This document shows, piece after piece, positions 47,201 through 50,229 of a DNA stretch of 50,229 bases (position 1 is the first letter of the stretch; every line of letters begins with the position of its first letter). Origin of the DNA: Bacteroidales bacterium (lineage in GTDB: Bacteria; Bacteroidota; Bacteroidia; Bacteroidales; WCHB1-69); assembly GCA_017649855.1 (NCBI GenBank), contig JAGCGA010000032.1:1-50229 (forward strand), in the 5' to 3' direction. Below the pieces are notes generated by a model, which saw only the letters and a program-made list of their open reading frames with translations, was not told the origin of the DNA and did not search any database. The translations under genes and the position numbers were made by a program.

Positions 47201-48005
47201 GCAGACCGTCAACGGCTGCGACTCTGTGGTGACGATGACCCTGACGGTGAATCCGACGCCCGTGACTACCCTCTATGATACGATCTGCGAGGGTGAGCAT
47301 TATGCTCAATACGGCTTTGACACAATTCCGGGATCATACGGTACCTATCAGCTGCAGAGAGTACTTCCTAGTGCACTCGGCTGCGACAGCACCGTGACCT
47401 TGATGCTGACGGTGGGCAGATCCTATCTGATTACGGAAGAGGCTACCACCTGCGACAATGAACCGTATGAATGGCATGGACATACCTATGCTGTCGCCGG
47501 TGTCTATTACGATTCTCTCCAGACTGTGAACGGTTGCGATAGTATCTGTGTACTCACGCTGACCACTACGCCGTCGTATGAGATCCATGTCTCGGATACC
47601 GCCACGCGGATGCATGAGTATGTCGGCTACGGCCTCACCTTGATGCCAGTTGACACAGGTGTCTTCGAGTATGAGGTTCAGAACTATACCATCAATGGTT
47701 GCGATAGTGTCATCTATCTCACCCTGTTCGTCCAGAATAATACGGGTATAGTGGACTATGATGAATCAATACCCGAGTTCACCCTGTTCCCGAACCCGGC
47801 GATCACCTATGTGAATATCACGGGTGATCTGATGGAACAGGTGTATGTGTATAACGCCCTCGGCCAGCTGATGATGGTGGTCGATGCAGAGAGCGATACC
47901 CATGTACATCTCGAACTCCACGATTATCCGGTCGGACAGTATGTCGTCAACATCAAGCTGACTGATGGCCGAACCGTCCAGAAGAAGATGATTATCAGGC
48001 GTTAA
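32280..48005 (+). CDS. Giant secreted multidomain protein with type IX secretion sorting domain (5241 aa)
   Basis: Start MKKIYIFLF at 32280 opens a signal peptide (1-23); the upstream in-frame start at 32205 only adds a non-signal extension. Residues 24-569 are three related beta-sandwich repeats of about 180 residues. Residues 570-812 are an Fn3 domain with an inserted jelly-roll. Residues 813-3722 are 12 tandem modules of about 242 residues, each a CxxxxPYxYxFE...CW jelly-roll plus an Fn3 domain. A PKD/Ig-like domain fills about 3723-3795. Residues about 3797-4992 are 23 copies of a 52-residue unit (xVCQSELPYTWNGKTF...GCDSVVTMTLTV), each with two Cys. Three degenerate units follow. The C-terminus (about 5166-5241, FTLFPNPA, VYNALGQ, GQYVVNI) is a type A sorting domain. 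It is a surface adhesin or matrix protein by inference. No consensus promoter is seen; TACTTATTG at 32199-32207 is a poor match. Confidence 0.92.
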   Translation: MKKIYIFLFLLILASISGSLTAQTTVTIGEGTQTYYRLPLNMYYRYSLTQEIYTADEIGVPAGGSITSISFHYAYNSSFNLGNIQVFLMNTSKSSFNSNTDMVPISFDNMVYDGNMSATGNGWITLTLDRPFAYDGRNLLVCMLDTIGGNYPGTSYTFYTTTTTGTRAISWYSDNQQPNLNNLSAWSGNKDSYTYRANLRFDITPNSQEVAIGTSYDGDWAITPYHGNYSYSFVEQLYTAEEIGIPTGGTIHTVSFNMKPGSPQTNHITLYLKQVSRSTFSSGTDFEPVSTSDVVYEGDWSIAEGWNTITLDVPFEYDGTSNLMVAMHENTPGDSYRYFHTTDKPNSVILQGSDDTDPDPYNLSAWTGNTGVYSGRSNIKIGYVPNSVVDNSAIGEGTNTFYNLPVNMYFHYSLTQQIYKAEEINVFNGGTIDSLSFHYASTNSFDMNNVKLYLQNTTKSKFTSNTDMVPVTESDRVWQGTLSATGAGWITIHFDTPFNYTGGNLLVCFLDTTTGYPGNTYKFYTTPTTDTLAISWYSDNTRPTLGSTSYSGSRNIHLFRNNIRIGITPNPCSEPSNLQAWAHPSSASLSWSSGDNDHYNVRCRPAQVYLSENFEGGTMPNGWTSLSENGTGSWHVSTGDDEGIETGAAAGHYNAIITHTSSGNTTYLISPVLDLSGAATATLNFSYINKDWSGDVDSLDVYYRINGGAWQLLFHTAENHESWTNESLTLPNLANNYQIAFKMTDGYGWGVGIDEVQIYEISSGTWTVYNGLGNSYFNLTGLTNNTTYIWQVQGGCGSVNSMWSPFGSFTTNCDMVQTPYEEGFETEENFSCWTPIAGTRRYKGTSYSGSYSLLFKGTTNNLILLPDIDNAIQEVKISFYLRPESYTNAACGTFEFGYVTDPTNINSFVTVNSYHYSDWPSNGYVQRTEYLTELPDGAILAFRHHPTDSTSGWYVDKVVIGEDDVCKIPYHLTATDISATSATLNWEARGDETAWNLYYGKASESSYTFVSNITKPYSLTGLEPGTRYKYYVRALCTGYSASSSASSELHYFSTECDVTVPYTETFESGDALTCWTRVSGTQERSSGNNHDGSYKLLFSGSLSNIIALPELDQPINNLQLTFWTRPESCTNSNCGTFDVGYMTDPTDASTFVSVNTYSFNDWTSNDYLEKTEYFPDVPSGARIAFRHNANSTSWFWYVDDVEVTNPGCMAPHQLRATNISNTSVTLDWTPRAGDSYWKIYYKKTTESSYSSTIVASHPHMLDGLTTGATYEFKVQTLCTTNSSSITDPITVTTGCGSNPIPYAYDFETVPPMECYSALSGSFDRRLNSSYNHTPGGVGYMNFYGNLTRVVTLPEFDQPISNLQLSFWTRPESYANAVCGTFDVGYLTNPTDTSTFVVVNTYRYNDWTSNTNVNKVEYFPNAPAGSRIAFRHNALSTYWYWFVDDVEVTEAPACIAPYHLAATTSSTSASLDWTPRGNETSWTIYYKKTGASSYSSQSTTYHPRTIYNLEEGAQYQFYVKASCGNYVYSAPSDTVTFTPTCAQTIPYAYDFENSVPFMCWNVLTSFSDRSSGSYNHTSGGNYYIYFGHAYRNIIAMPQFDQPINNLQVTFWTRPESNNSNCGTFDVGYLTNPTDTSTFVAVSTYSYNDWSSSSYQEKTEYFAQAPAGARIAFRHNANSTSWYWFVDDIVVTEAPACIAPYRLTANVNGTTAILDWTARDTESSWNLYYRKVGDASFTTLNQITKPYTLNGLDERTSYEYYVVAYCGSSSTSIPSDTCTFTTTCAPQYLPYTYGFETQDPFACWYPVKGTVAISSSYHHTGVNGLQFSGSNPRIIAMPTLEQPISNLQLSFWTRPEASPSGTFDVGYMTDLSDPSSFVVVNTYTYDNWSSSNTYRKKTEYFDGAPANALIAFRNNSSSTGWDWFVDDVEVSYYSCKTPHQLTLNSSTPNSITVDWTARANETAWKLYYRKTSNSFYTTVNVTSKPYTLTGLEPNTAYECYVKADCGGGLLSNPSDFLSFITECDEQTIPYQYAFEEDVPYRCWHAFNGNARRSSASSSSGYENHTAGGNYSMVIEYGDVVRLPQFDQPISDLQISLWIYPEYYSSSYVDTFSIGYLTNPDNAESFVEIASYVSTDWENREFKLKMAHFIGAPGNAVMALRSKGHGNKWYVDDVEVTTSSACPRPQHLTATGVTAYTATLGWTSYGGTSTWNLYYKRLSDVGYTEVANITHNPYILAGLDASTEYTFYVQAVCGSDSQSEPSETGTFITDCMTPSLPYTYDFMDPGPYNCWTALASSGSAYRYNSYDHSPEGNGYCLYFYNAVMALPDFNQSISNLQLSFWAKTHSSNNILEVGYLTNLSDPTTFVPVASYNSNDWNSNNYPFYHITEYLDGAPANAYIAIRSSNGWYIDDVEVTVSPGCKPPYQLTATDITSNSAILNWTARGSETSWNLYYKKSTENSYTTISNIHTKPYTLTGLEDNVNYIFYVTAVCGSASISTPSATKSFTTLCGVKSIPYVYNFEDTAPFGCWIPVSGNVTRLSNSSYNHTPGGQYRLDFRGSYSNTIALPSFDQPLSNLRLTFWTRPESYSASYCGTFDVGYMTDPADASTFVVVNTYSYDDWTSNTYLEKTIQFTGAPANAHIAFRHNANSSSWYWYVDDVEVTAGLECASPTDLAATTVTSNSATLNWTAGGSETTWNLYYQKTGETSFTTLNNITKPYTLTGLEANSSYEVYVTARCGSDNSYPSEHLTFTTPCATFSIPYSYDFETPEPLSCWNSVWGSGYDITYFSNIPDNHFLRVFNGIVTLPQFNQAIQNLQLKFQIRPYYYTNSSSGTFDVGYLTNPTDVSTFVVVSTYDYSEWTSASFMQKVEYFTDAPAGACMALRNNITNNSYYWFIDDVSVTVAPSCKAPNQLVATNITTNSAQLNWNVRGSESQWVLYYRKVGATSYSAKAISSKPYTLTGLESGTLYECYVRAVCSSTSSNDNELYYFSTECETYPLPYAENFNVSPTTKMKCWTEVAGYVNYSWANDSPENLYLYFTNTSPRVLALPAFSQPISNLQLSFKTRPESYNNSNCGTFDVGYVTDLTDASSFVAVNTYNYDDWNSNTFLEKIEYFTGAPAGAYIAFRHNANSPVWYWYVDDVEVKVASGCKAPYHLAATNVTDGSATLNWTPRGSETAWKLYYKKSTDSLYTVVNNVPKPYMLTGLETSTLYQFYVTAACGGNTTSDPSETAFFATVCPDQMPIPYYYDFETAEPLNCWNFISVSNYGRATSSYLSSESSTFLDVYGSEGTVTLPKFNQPIRNLQLSFRLSPRYNSSASGDFEIGYVTSLAVDTATFVPMAIYDPEEWSSTTLIQKIVYFDGAPDGSYIAFRVNSNSSYDWLLDDVEVTMVPSCLTVQPSVSNVTSTSATISWTPQGSHASWNIYYKSSVESEYNVVSNVTSNPYILTGLYSGAAYECYVEGICDDGTYGDSSPSIYFVTECGTNTAVPYYYDFEDVSPFYCWIPLAGQTSINSYSSYNHTEGGSYSLEFNNVNSYIAMPKFNAATNTLQVSFWLQRPYRYGNGFEGNGTFSVGYLTNLADINSFVPVATYNYDEWDSTEYKQKVVQMTDAPAQSYIVFRKQGMTPTGSYVVWFLDDVEVTLIPVCDAPVDLDVDNISTESATLYWTSENGPWDIMLNETLIENVPGSPYTFTNLTSNTTYQVKVRSFCEGVGESEWSEVITFTTEAHIIPSYITFSGNTAVCPGESTTITAGSNVPGTYVWNTGTTGPQVTLSAGTYTVTITTSTGDQLSSSITIFQYPTYALSETRSVCPSSLPYTWNGKTFTAAGTQTATLQTVHGCDSVVTMTLTLKPTYNVTDAVTVCESELPYTWYDLVFSEAGTQTTTLESMDGCDSVVMMTLTVNPTYNVSETRSVCPGALPYTWNGKTFTGASTQTATLQTVNGCDSVVTMTLTINNAFNITEERSVCLSEMPYVWNGKTFTNAGTQTVTLQSVAGCDSIVTMILTVNPTYNVTDAMAVCQSELPYTWNGKIFTAAGTQTATLQTVNGCDSVVTMTLTVKPTYHVTDAMTVCENELPYTWYDLVFAEAGTQTTTLESMDGCDSVVTMTLTLYPSYEVTESRTVCPSALPYTWNGKTFTAAGTQTATLQTIHGCDSVVTMTLTVNDAFNITEERAVCLNEMPYTWNGKTFTNAGTQTATLQSVAGCDSIVTMILTVNPTYNVTDAMAVCQSELPYTWNGKTFTNAGTQTATLQTVNGCDSVVTMTLTVNPTYHVTDAMTVCENELPYTWYDLVFSEAGTQTTTLESMDGCDSVVTMTLTLYPSYEVTDSRTVCPSALPYTWNGKTFTAAGTQTATLQTIHGCDSVVTMTLTVNDAFNVTENRTVCQSELPYTWNGKTFTAAGTQTATLQSVAGCDSIVTMTLAVNPTYNVTENRTVCQSELPYTWNGKTFTAAGTQTATLQAVNGCDSVVTMTLTVNPTYNVTDAMTVCENELPYTWYDLVFSEAGTQTTTLETVDGCDSVVTMTLTLYPTYEVTESRTICQGELPYVWNGKTFTAAGTQTATLQTIHGCDSVVTMTLTINNAFNVTENRTVCQSELPYTWNGKTFTAAGTQTATLQSVAGCDSIVTMTLAVNPSYNVTESQTICQSELPYVWNGQTFTAAGTQTVTLQAVNGCDSVVTMTLTVNPTYSVTVSQAICQSELPYVWNNKIFTGSGTKVATLQTVNGCDSVVTMVLTVNQAYTVNDYQTICQNELPYTWNDVTFISAGTLIANLETVNGCDSVVTMTLTVNPNYNVTDNRTICQNELPYTWNGRTFTAAGTQTAALSAVNGCDSVVTMILTVNPSYQVTASQTICQSELPYTWNGQTFTAAGTQTATLETVNGCDSVVTMTLTVNPTYQVTASQAICQSELPYTWNGQTFTAAGTQTATLQTVNGCDSVVTMTLTVNPTYQVTASQTICQSELPYTWNGQTFTAAGTQTATLQTVNGCDSVVTMTLTVNPTPVTTLYDTICEGEHYAQYGFDTIPGSYGTYQLQRVLPSALGCDSTVTLMLTVGRSYLITEEATTCDNEPYEWHGHTYAVAGVYYDSLQTVNGCDSICVLTLTTTPSYEIHVSDTATRMHEYVGYGLTLMPVDTGVFEYEVQNYTINGCDSVIYLTLFVQNNTGIVDYDESIPEFTLFPNPAITYVNITGDLMEQVYVYNALGQLMMVVDAESDTHVHLELHDYPVGQYVVNIKLTDGRTVQKKMIIRR
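34716..43445 (+). repeat. 12 tandem jelly-roll/Fn3 modules of about 730 bases in the giant gene
   Basis: Modules begin at the Cys codons at 34716, 35445, 36162, 36897, 37623, 38340, 39081, 39795, 40530, 41247, 41979 and 42711. Each encodes a Cys, PYxYxFE, CW, FDQPISNLQLSFWTRPES, GTFDVGYxT, WYVDDVEV and a Fn3 domain ending in a FxTxC strand. Copies are clearly related but have diverged in DNA, so this is an old duplication series. Confidence 0.9.
43669..47256 (+). repeat. 23 tandem copies of a 156-base unit in the giant gene
   Basis: Units are exactly 156 bases (52 codons) apart, seen at 43695 and 43851 and at 46800, 46956 and 47112. Key residues per unit are Cys in xxC, PYxW, AGTQTxTL, GCDSxVTM and a Pro-Thr/Ser-Tyr linker. 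Boundaries are approximate because the units are continuous. Units 21-23 are almost identical in DNA. Confidence 0.9.
43851..46346 (+). repeat. Four copies of a 624-base higher-order repeat inside the 156-base array
   Basis: The codon block starting GTATGTGAA with TGGTACGATCTCGTC occurs at 43851, 44475, 45099 and 45723, exactly 624 bases apart, i.e. every fourth unit. Within each set the unit types follow one order: YDLVF type, CP/IHG type, SVAG type, CQ/VNG type. The array therefore grew by copying blocks of four units. Confidence 0.9.
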
Positions 48006-48023
48006 CCGAACGCCTGATAAAGG

Positions 48024-48058
48024 AAAAGGGAAGCATTGAAAAATGCTTCCCTTTTTTT
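48024..48058 (+). terminator. Terminator after the giant gene
   Basis: A stem of GGGAAGCATT (48028-48037) with AATGCTTCCC (48042-48051), extended by A/T pairs, ends in a run of seven T. It starts 19 bases after the stop at 48005. Confidence 0.9.
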
Positions 48059-48063
48059 GTTCG

Positions 48064-48138
48064 TCGGGGTGATCCGACTCGAACGGACGACCCCTTGCAC
48101 CCCATGCAAGTGCGCTAAGCCAACTGCGCCACACCCCG
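48064..48138 (-). tRNA. tRNA-Pro (anticodon GGG)
   Basis: On the minus strand the acceptor stem CGGGGTG pairs with CACCCCG, with A as discriminator. The anticodon arm is CTTGC-ATGGGGT-GCAAG, which places GGG at positions 34-36, a proline anticodon. The T arm contains GTTCGAGTC. No CCA is encoded. It has a TATTTTTG promoter element 15 bases upstream. Confidence 0.92.
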
Positions 48139-48152
48139 AACGTTTGAGGCCG

Positions 48153-48160
48153 CAAAAATA
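48153..48160 (-). promoter_or_regulatory. Bacteroidetes -7 element for tRNA-Pro
   Basis: On the minus strand this reads TATTTTTG. It lies 15 bases upstream of the tRNA 5' end. A TTG lies about 22 bases further upstream. Confidence 0.7.
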
Positions 48161-48265
48161 CACTTTTTTTCTTTCCGTTTCACAACGTTGAAAATTTTTC
48201 TTTTGGTAGCTGTGAATCCTCTTCTTGGCTCTTGATTGTTAGCTTTTTATGGGATAATCAGGCTC

Positions 48266-48829
48266 CTACAGGAGCTCCATGCCCTCCACCAATGTTTCTG
48301 TAAATTGTGATAACACCTTGTTCAAATCACTCACTCGCCGTTGCCACTCAGAGATGTCCACGTCCAAGTGGTCGGAGATCACCTTGTAGGAAACGAATGG
48401 TTTGCCGTATTGCTTGGCGAAGGTGTACAAGACGGATGACTCCATGTCGAAACAATCGGCTTTCTCTTTAAGACCTTGCAGGAATTCTGGTTCATACACT
48501 TTTGGAGAGACAAAACAATCGGACGAAAAGAGGGTGGCCTGTGGGACATTCGGAAGATGGGAGACGGGGAACTCGTCAAGCAACATGGGCTGCTCGAGAA
48601 AGGAGGATCCGCCGGTGATGATCTTGCGGATGTTCACGATACTGCCTACGGGTAGGGTGTGGGCTCCGGCCGTTCCGATGTTCAGCATGGTGAAATCTTC
48701 ATCTTTATGCTGCTCCATGAAACGAATCATCGACAGGGTCGCATTCTCCCGTCCGATACCAGTCAGATGTACTTTCGAGACGATGGGCTTCACCTCGTCT
48801 TCCACAGCGGCAAATAGAGCTATTTTCAT
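48266..48829 (-). CDS. Nucleoside phosphorylase-superfamily protein (MTA/SAH nucleosidase-like)
   Basis: A 187-residue protein of the PNP/UDP phosphorylase fold. It has MKIALFAAVEDEV at the start, NIGTAGAHTLPVGSIV (phosphate/ribose loop, about 48-63), and FDMESSVLYTFAK (about 125-137), where DME binds the ribose in MTA/SAH nucleosidases. SYKVISDHLD follows (the SDxxD base-binding block). It is shorter than typical Mtn proteins (about 230), so the exact substrate is uncertain. The start at 48829 is chosen as the Met opening the first beta strand; the longer frame adds a segment of poor coding look. It lies 48 bases after the end of the NagB/LmbE-like gene. Confidence 0.82.
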   Translation of the reverse strand: MKIALFAAVEDEVKPIVSKVHLTGIGRENATLSMIRFMEQHKDEDFTMLNIGTAGAHTLPVGSIVNIRKIITGGSSFLEQPMLLDEFPVSHLPNVPQATLFSSDCFVSPKVYEPEFLQGLKEKADCFDMESSVLYTFAKQYGKPFVSYKVISDHLDVDISEWQRRVSDLNKVLSQFTETLVEGMELL

Positions 48830-48876
48830 GTCAGTTGTCGTTAGATCGATTAGAAAATAAAGGCCAACAGCTAGCA

Positions 48877-50229
48877 TCACAATCCCTGCACCGACTTCTC
48901 CAGTTCGCGGGCGTTGGTGAGGAATTCCTCAACGGTCATCTCCCGCAGGAACATGAGTCCGTGGGTGGCGCGGAGGATGGGATTACTGTGCTCAAAGAAG
49001 AAAGGCTTGCCTAAGAGCAGCTGCACATTACGCAATTGTTCCACCCAGATGCTCTGCGCCAGCGTGCTGAACTTGCCATCCAGTTTGTAGCTTGGGAAGG
49101 AGGCATCCACCTGACTCAGATAGCAGTGCTTGAAGGCATGGCTGAAGGCGCTCATGTCGTTCAGCGAGACGGGGATGATATGGGTGGCCTCTGAAGGGTT
49201 GAACTTGTACCACACGTTGCGGTAACCCCAGATCTTCAGGTTGGAGGTGTCGGTTTCTTTGCTCCACAGGCGGATGGCGTCAGCAACGGCTTGCAACACC
49301 TTGTAGTGGGTGTCAGGACCGCTGCCCTCGGGATCGAAGGCCAAGGAGATAATGTCGGGCTTGATGGTCCGCAACTCATTCAGGATGGGCATCACATCGC
49401 GCTCCCGGTTCGGATTTTCCGTGAAGATATCGCCCTTGTAAAAGCCCAGGCGCAGATGATGCACCCGCTCTTCGGTCATGCCGAAGTGGGCCCATACCAA
49501 CTCTTCCTCAAATTCCCGGATCATGCCCTTCAGCTTTTGGATGTCGGTGGGCATCTTCTCACCGTCGTAACAATGACGCGTGAACTCGATCAACTCCACA
49601 ATCTTCTTGTCCAGTGCTTCCACAGAATGGATGTCCCAGATCTCCACGATGTCGCGCACCAGACGGTGGGCAAAGCCTCTCATGAACTCCGACTTCTGCT
49701 GGGATGCGATCTTGATGAGGGAATGATAGACGTCTTTCACCCGTTTCATCTTGTAGCCTTCCGTGAAGAAGTTGGGGTAATAGACCATCTCGATTTTACC
49801 TTTTCGGAGCAGCCGTAACGTGTTGCTGAGGTGCAGGATCAGAAAGCGGTTGGTGACCGCGTTGAATCCGGAGGTCATGATGGAACAGTGCAACTCGTTG
49901 GACGGATCGGCGGCAATGTGCTGCAGATAGGGCAGCATGCCCAACAGGATGTCGTCATGATGCGGGGCCGTATTGTAGATGACCTTTCCGTGAACCGGCT
50001 CCATGCCTTTTTCAATCTTTTGGGTGATAGATTGGATTGAGTCTTGTACGGAATTCAAGCCTGCCTGGGGAATCATCCGGCAATAGGAATCTTGCAGAAT
50101 GTCCTCCTCCGTCAGCTTGTCACTGAACTTGTCCACCTTCTTGCAGAGATTGATGATGGCACGGTCGCTCTTTGCCTGCGACCAAGGAGTGCCAGTGTAG
50201 TATTGATGGATAGAGTCTTGTAGGGTGGA
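48877..50229 (-). CDS. LmbE/PIG-L-domain part of a glucosamine-6-phosphate deaminase-like protein (partial, runs off right edge)
   Basis: The frame is open to the end of the window, so the GTG at 50136 is probably not the start and the N-terminal part lies outside. The visible 450 residues contain an LmbE-like motif, NTAPHHDDILLG, corresponding to the AHPDDE zinc motif of PIG-L deacetylases. Other blocks are SIMTSGFNAVT, KPDIISLAFDPEGSGPDTHYKVLQ and IWGYRNVWYKF. In Bacteroidetes such a domain is found fused behind a NagB-like domain in proteins of about 660 residues. That would place it in amino-sugar use, but the NagB part is not visible here. The protein family is therefore given with moderate certainty. 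Confidence 0.75.
   Translation of the reverse strand, partial: STLQDSIHQYYTGTPWSQAKSDRAIINLCKKVDKFSDKLTEEDILQDSYCRMIPQAGLNSVQDSIQSITQKIEKGMEPVHGKVIYNTAPHHDDILLGMLPYLQHIAADPSNELHCSIMTSGFNAVTNRFLILHLSNTLRLLRKGKIEMVYYPNFFTEGYKMKRVKDVYHSLIKIASQQKSEFMRGFAHRLVRDIVEIWDIHSVEALDKKIVELIEFTRHCYDGEKMPTDIQKLKGMIREFEEELVWAHFGMTEERVHHLRLGFYKGDIFTENPNRERDVMPILNELRTIKPDIISLAFDPEGSGPDTHYKVLQAVADAIRLWSKETDTSNLKIWGYRNVWYKFNPSEATHIIPVSLNDMSAFSHAFKHCYLSQVDASFPSYKLDGKFSTLAQSIWVEQLRNVQLLLGKPFFFEHSNPILRATHGLMFLREMTVEEFLTNARELEKSVQGL

Noticed and set aside
43669..47256. Regular repeat spacing resembling a CRISPR array
   Set aside because: The 156-base period is one continuous open frame with coding-type substitutions; there are no short repeats with unique spacers and no cas genes.
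42930..47309. A 1459-codon open frame on the minus strand opposite the repeat array
   Set aside because: It is a mirror of the regular codon use in the plus-strand repeats. It is His/Arg/Gly-rich with no domain, signal or promoter, while the plus strand has a full signal-to-sorting-domain protein.
47766..48155. Minus-strand frame over tRNA-Pro and the end of the giant gene
   Set aside because: It reads through the tRNA and antisense to the sorting domain; no coding support.

Overview
The window looks like chromosome from a member of the Bacteroidota, most likely an uncultured gut- or rumen-type Bacteroidales. Three things point there. At least 13 sites match the Bacteroidetes -7 promoter element TAnnTTTG. 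A giant exported protein ends in a type IX secretion sorting domain. Several gene families seen here are typical of the phylum (septknot-type repeat protein, alginate-export-like barrel, DUF4332 protein, FISUMP-like lipoprotein). Species cannot be set from the sequence alone.

Layout. 1-5.2 kb: the end of a membrane protein, a conserved hypothetical protein, a TlpA-thioredoxin/alpha-beta-hydrolase fusion, a small membrane protein, mutL, and an orphan ABC ATPase. 5.3-5.8 kb: tRNA-Ser(UGA), then a gene-free, hairpin-rich stretch that looks like an unannotated structured RNA. 5.8-6.9 kb: a secreted repeat protein, divergent from an RluE-type pseudouridine synthase. 6.9-19.0 kb, all minus strand: a biosynthetic locus. 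A small protein and a sensor phosphatase/kinase of the RsbU/RsbW type lie upstream. A separate promoter then drives STAS protein, Sfp-type phosphopantetheinyl transferase, outer-membrane barrel, and a 2432-residue C-A-T-C-A-T-reductase NRPS. 19.1-21.0 kb: a FISUMP-like lipoprotein and a NYN nuclease gene with an unusual structured, terminator-containing leader. 21.1-25.7 kb: an SGNH-SGNH-MBOAT O-acetylation operon. 25.9-28.0 kb: SpoU methyltransferase, hotdog thioesterase, ribosomal protein S20, DUF4332 protein. 28.2-32.0 kb: phosphohexomutase and an ADP-forming acyl-CoA synthetase. 32.3-48.0 kb: one 5241-residue secreted protein with 12 large beta-sandwich/Fn3 modules and 23 copies of a 52-residue repeat. 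48.0-50.2 kb: tRNA-Pro(GGG), a nucleoside phosphorylase-type enzyme, and a partial NagB/LmbE-like protein.

How the genes work together. The most notable system is the NRPS locus. The PPTase would activate both carrier domains. The assembly line would join two amino acids and release the product by reduction, probably as an aldehyde. The barrel could carry it across the outer membrane. The STAS protein, cotranscribed at the head, and the nearby phosphatase/anti-sigma-type protein suggest control by partner switching. This is inference from gene order and motifs; no product can be named.

Limits. All calls come from reading motifs, spacing and repeats by eye. No database search, structure prediction or covariance-model search was run. 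Start codons were chosen from signal peptides, family starts and promoter positions.
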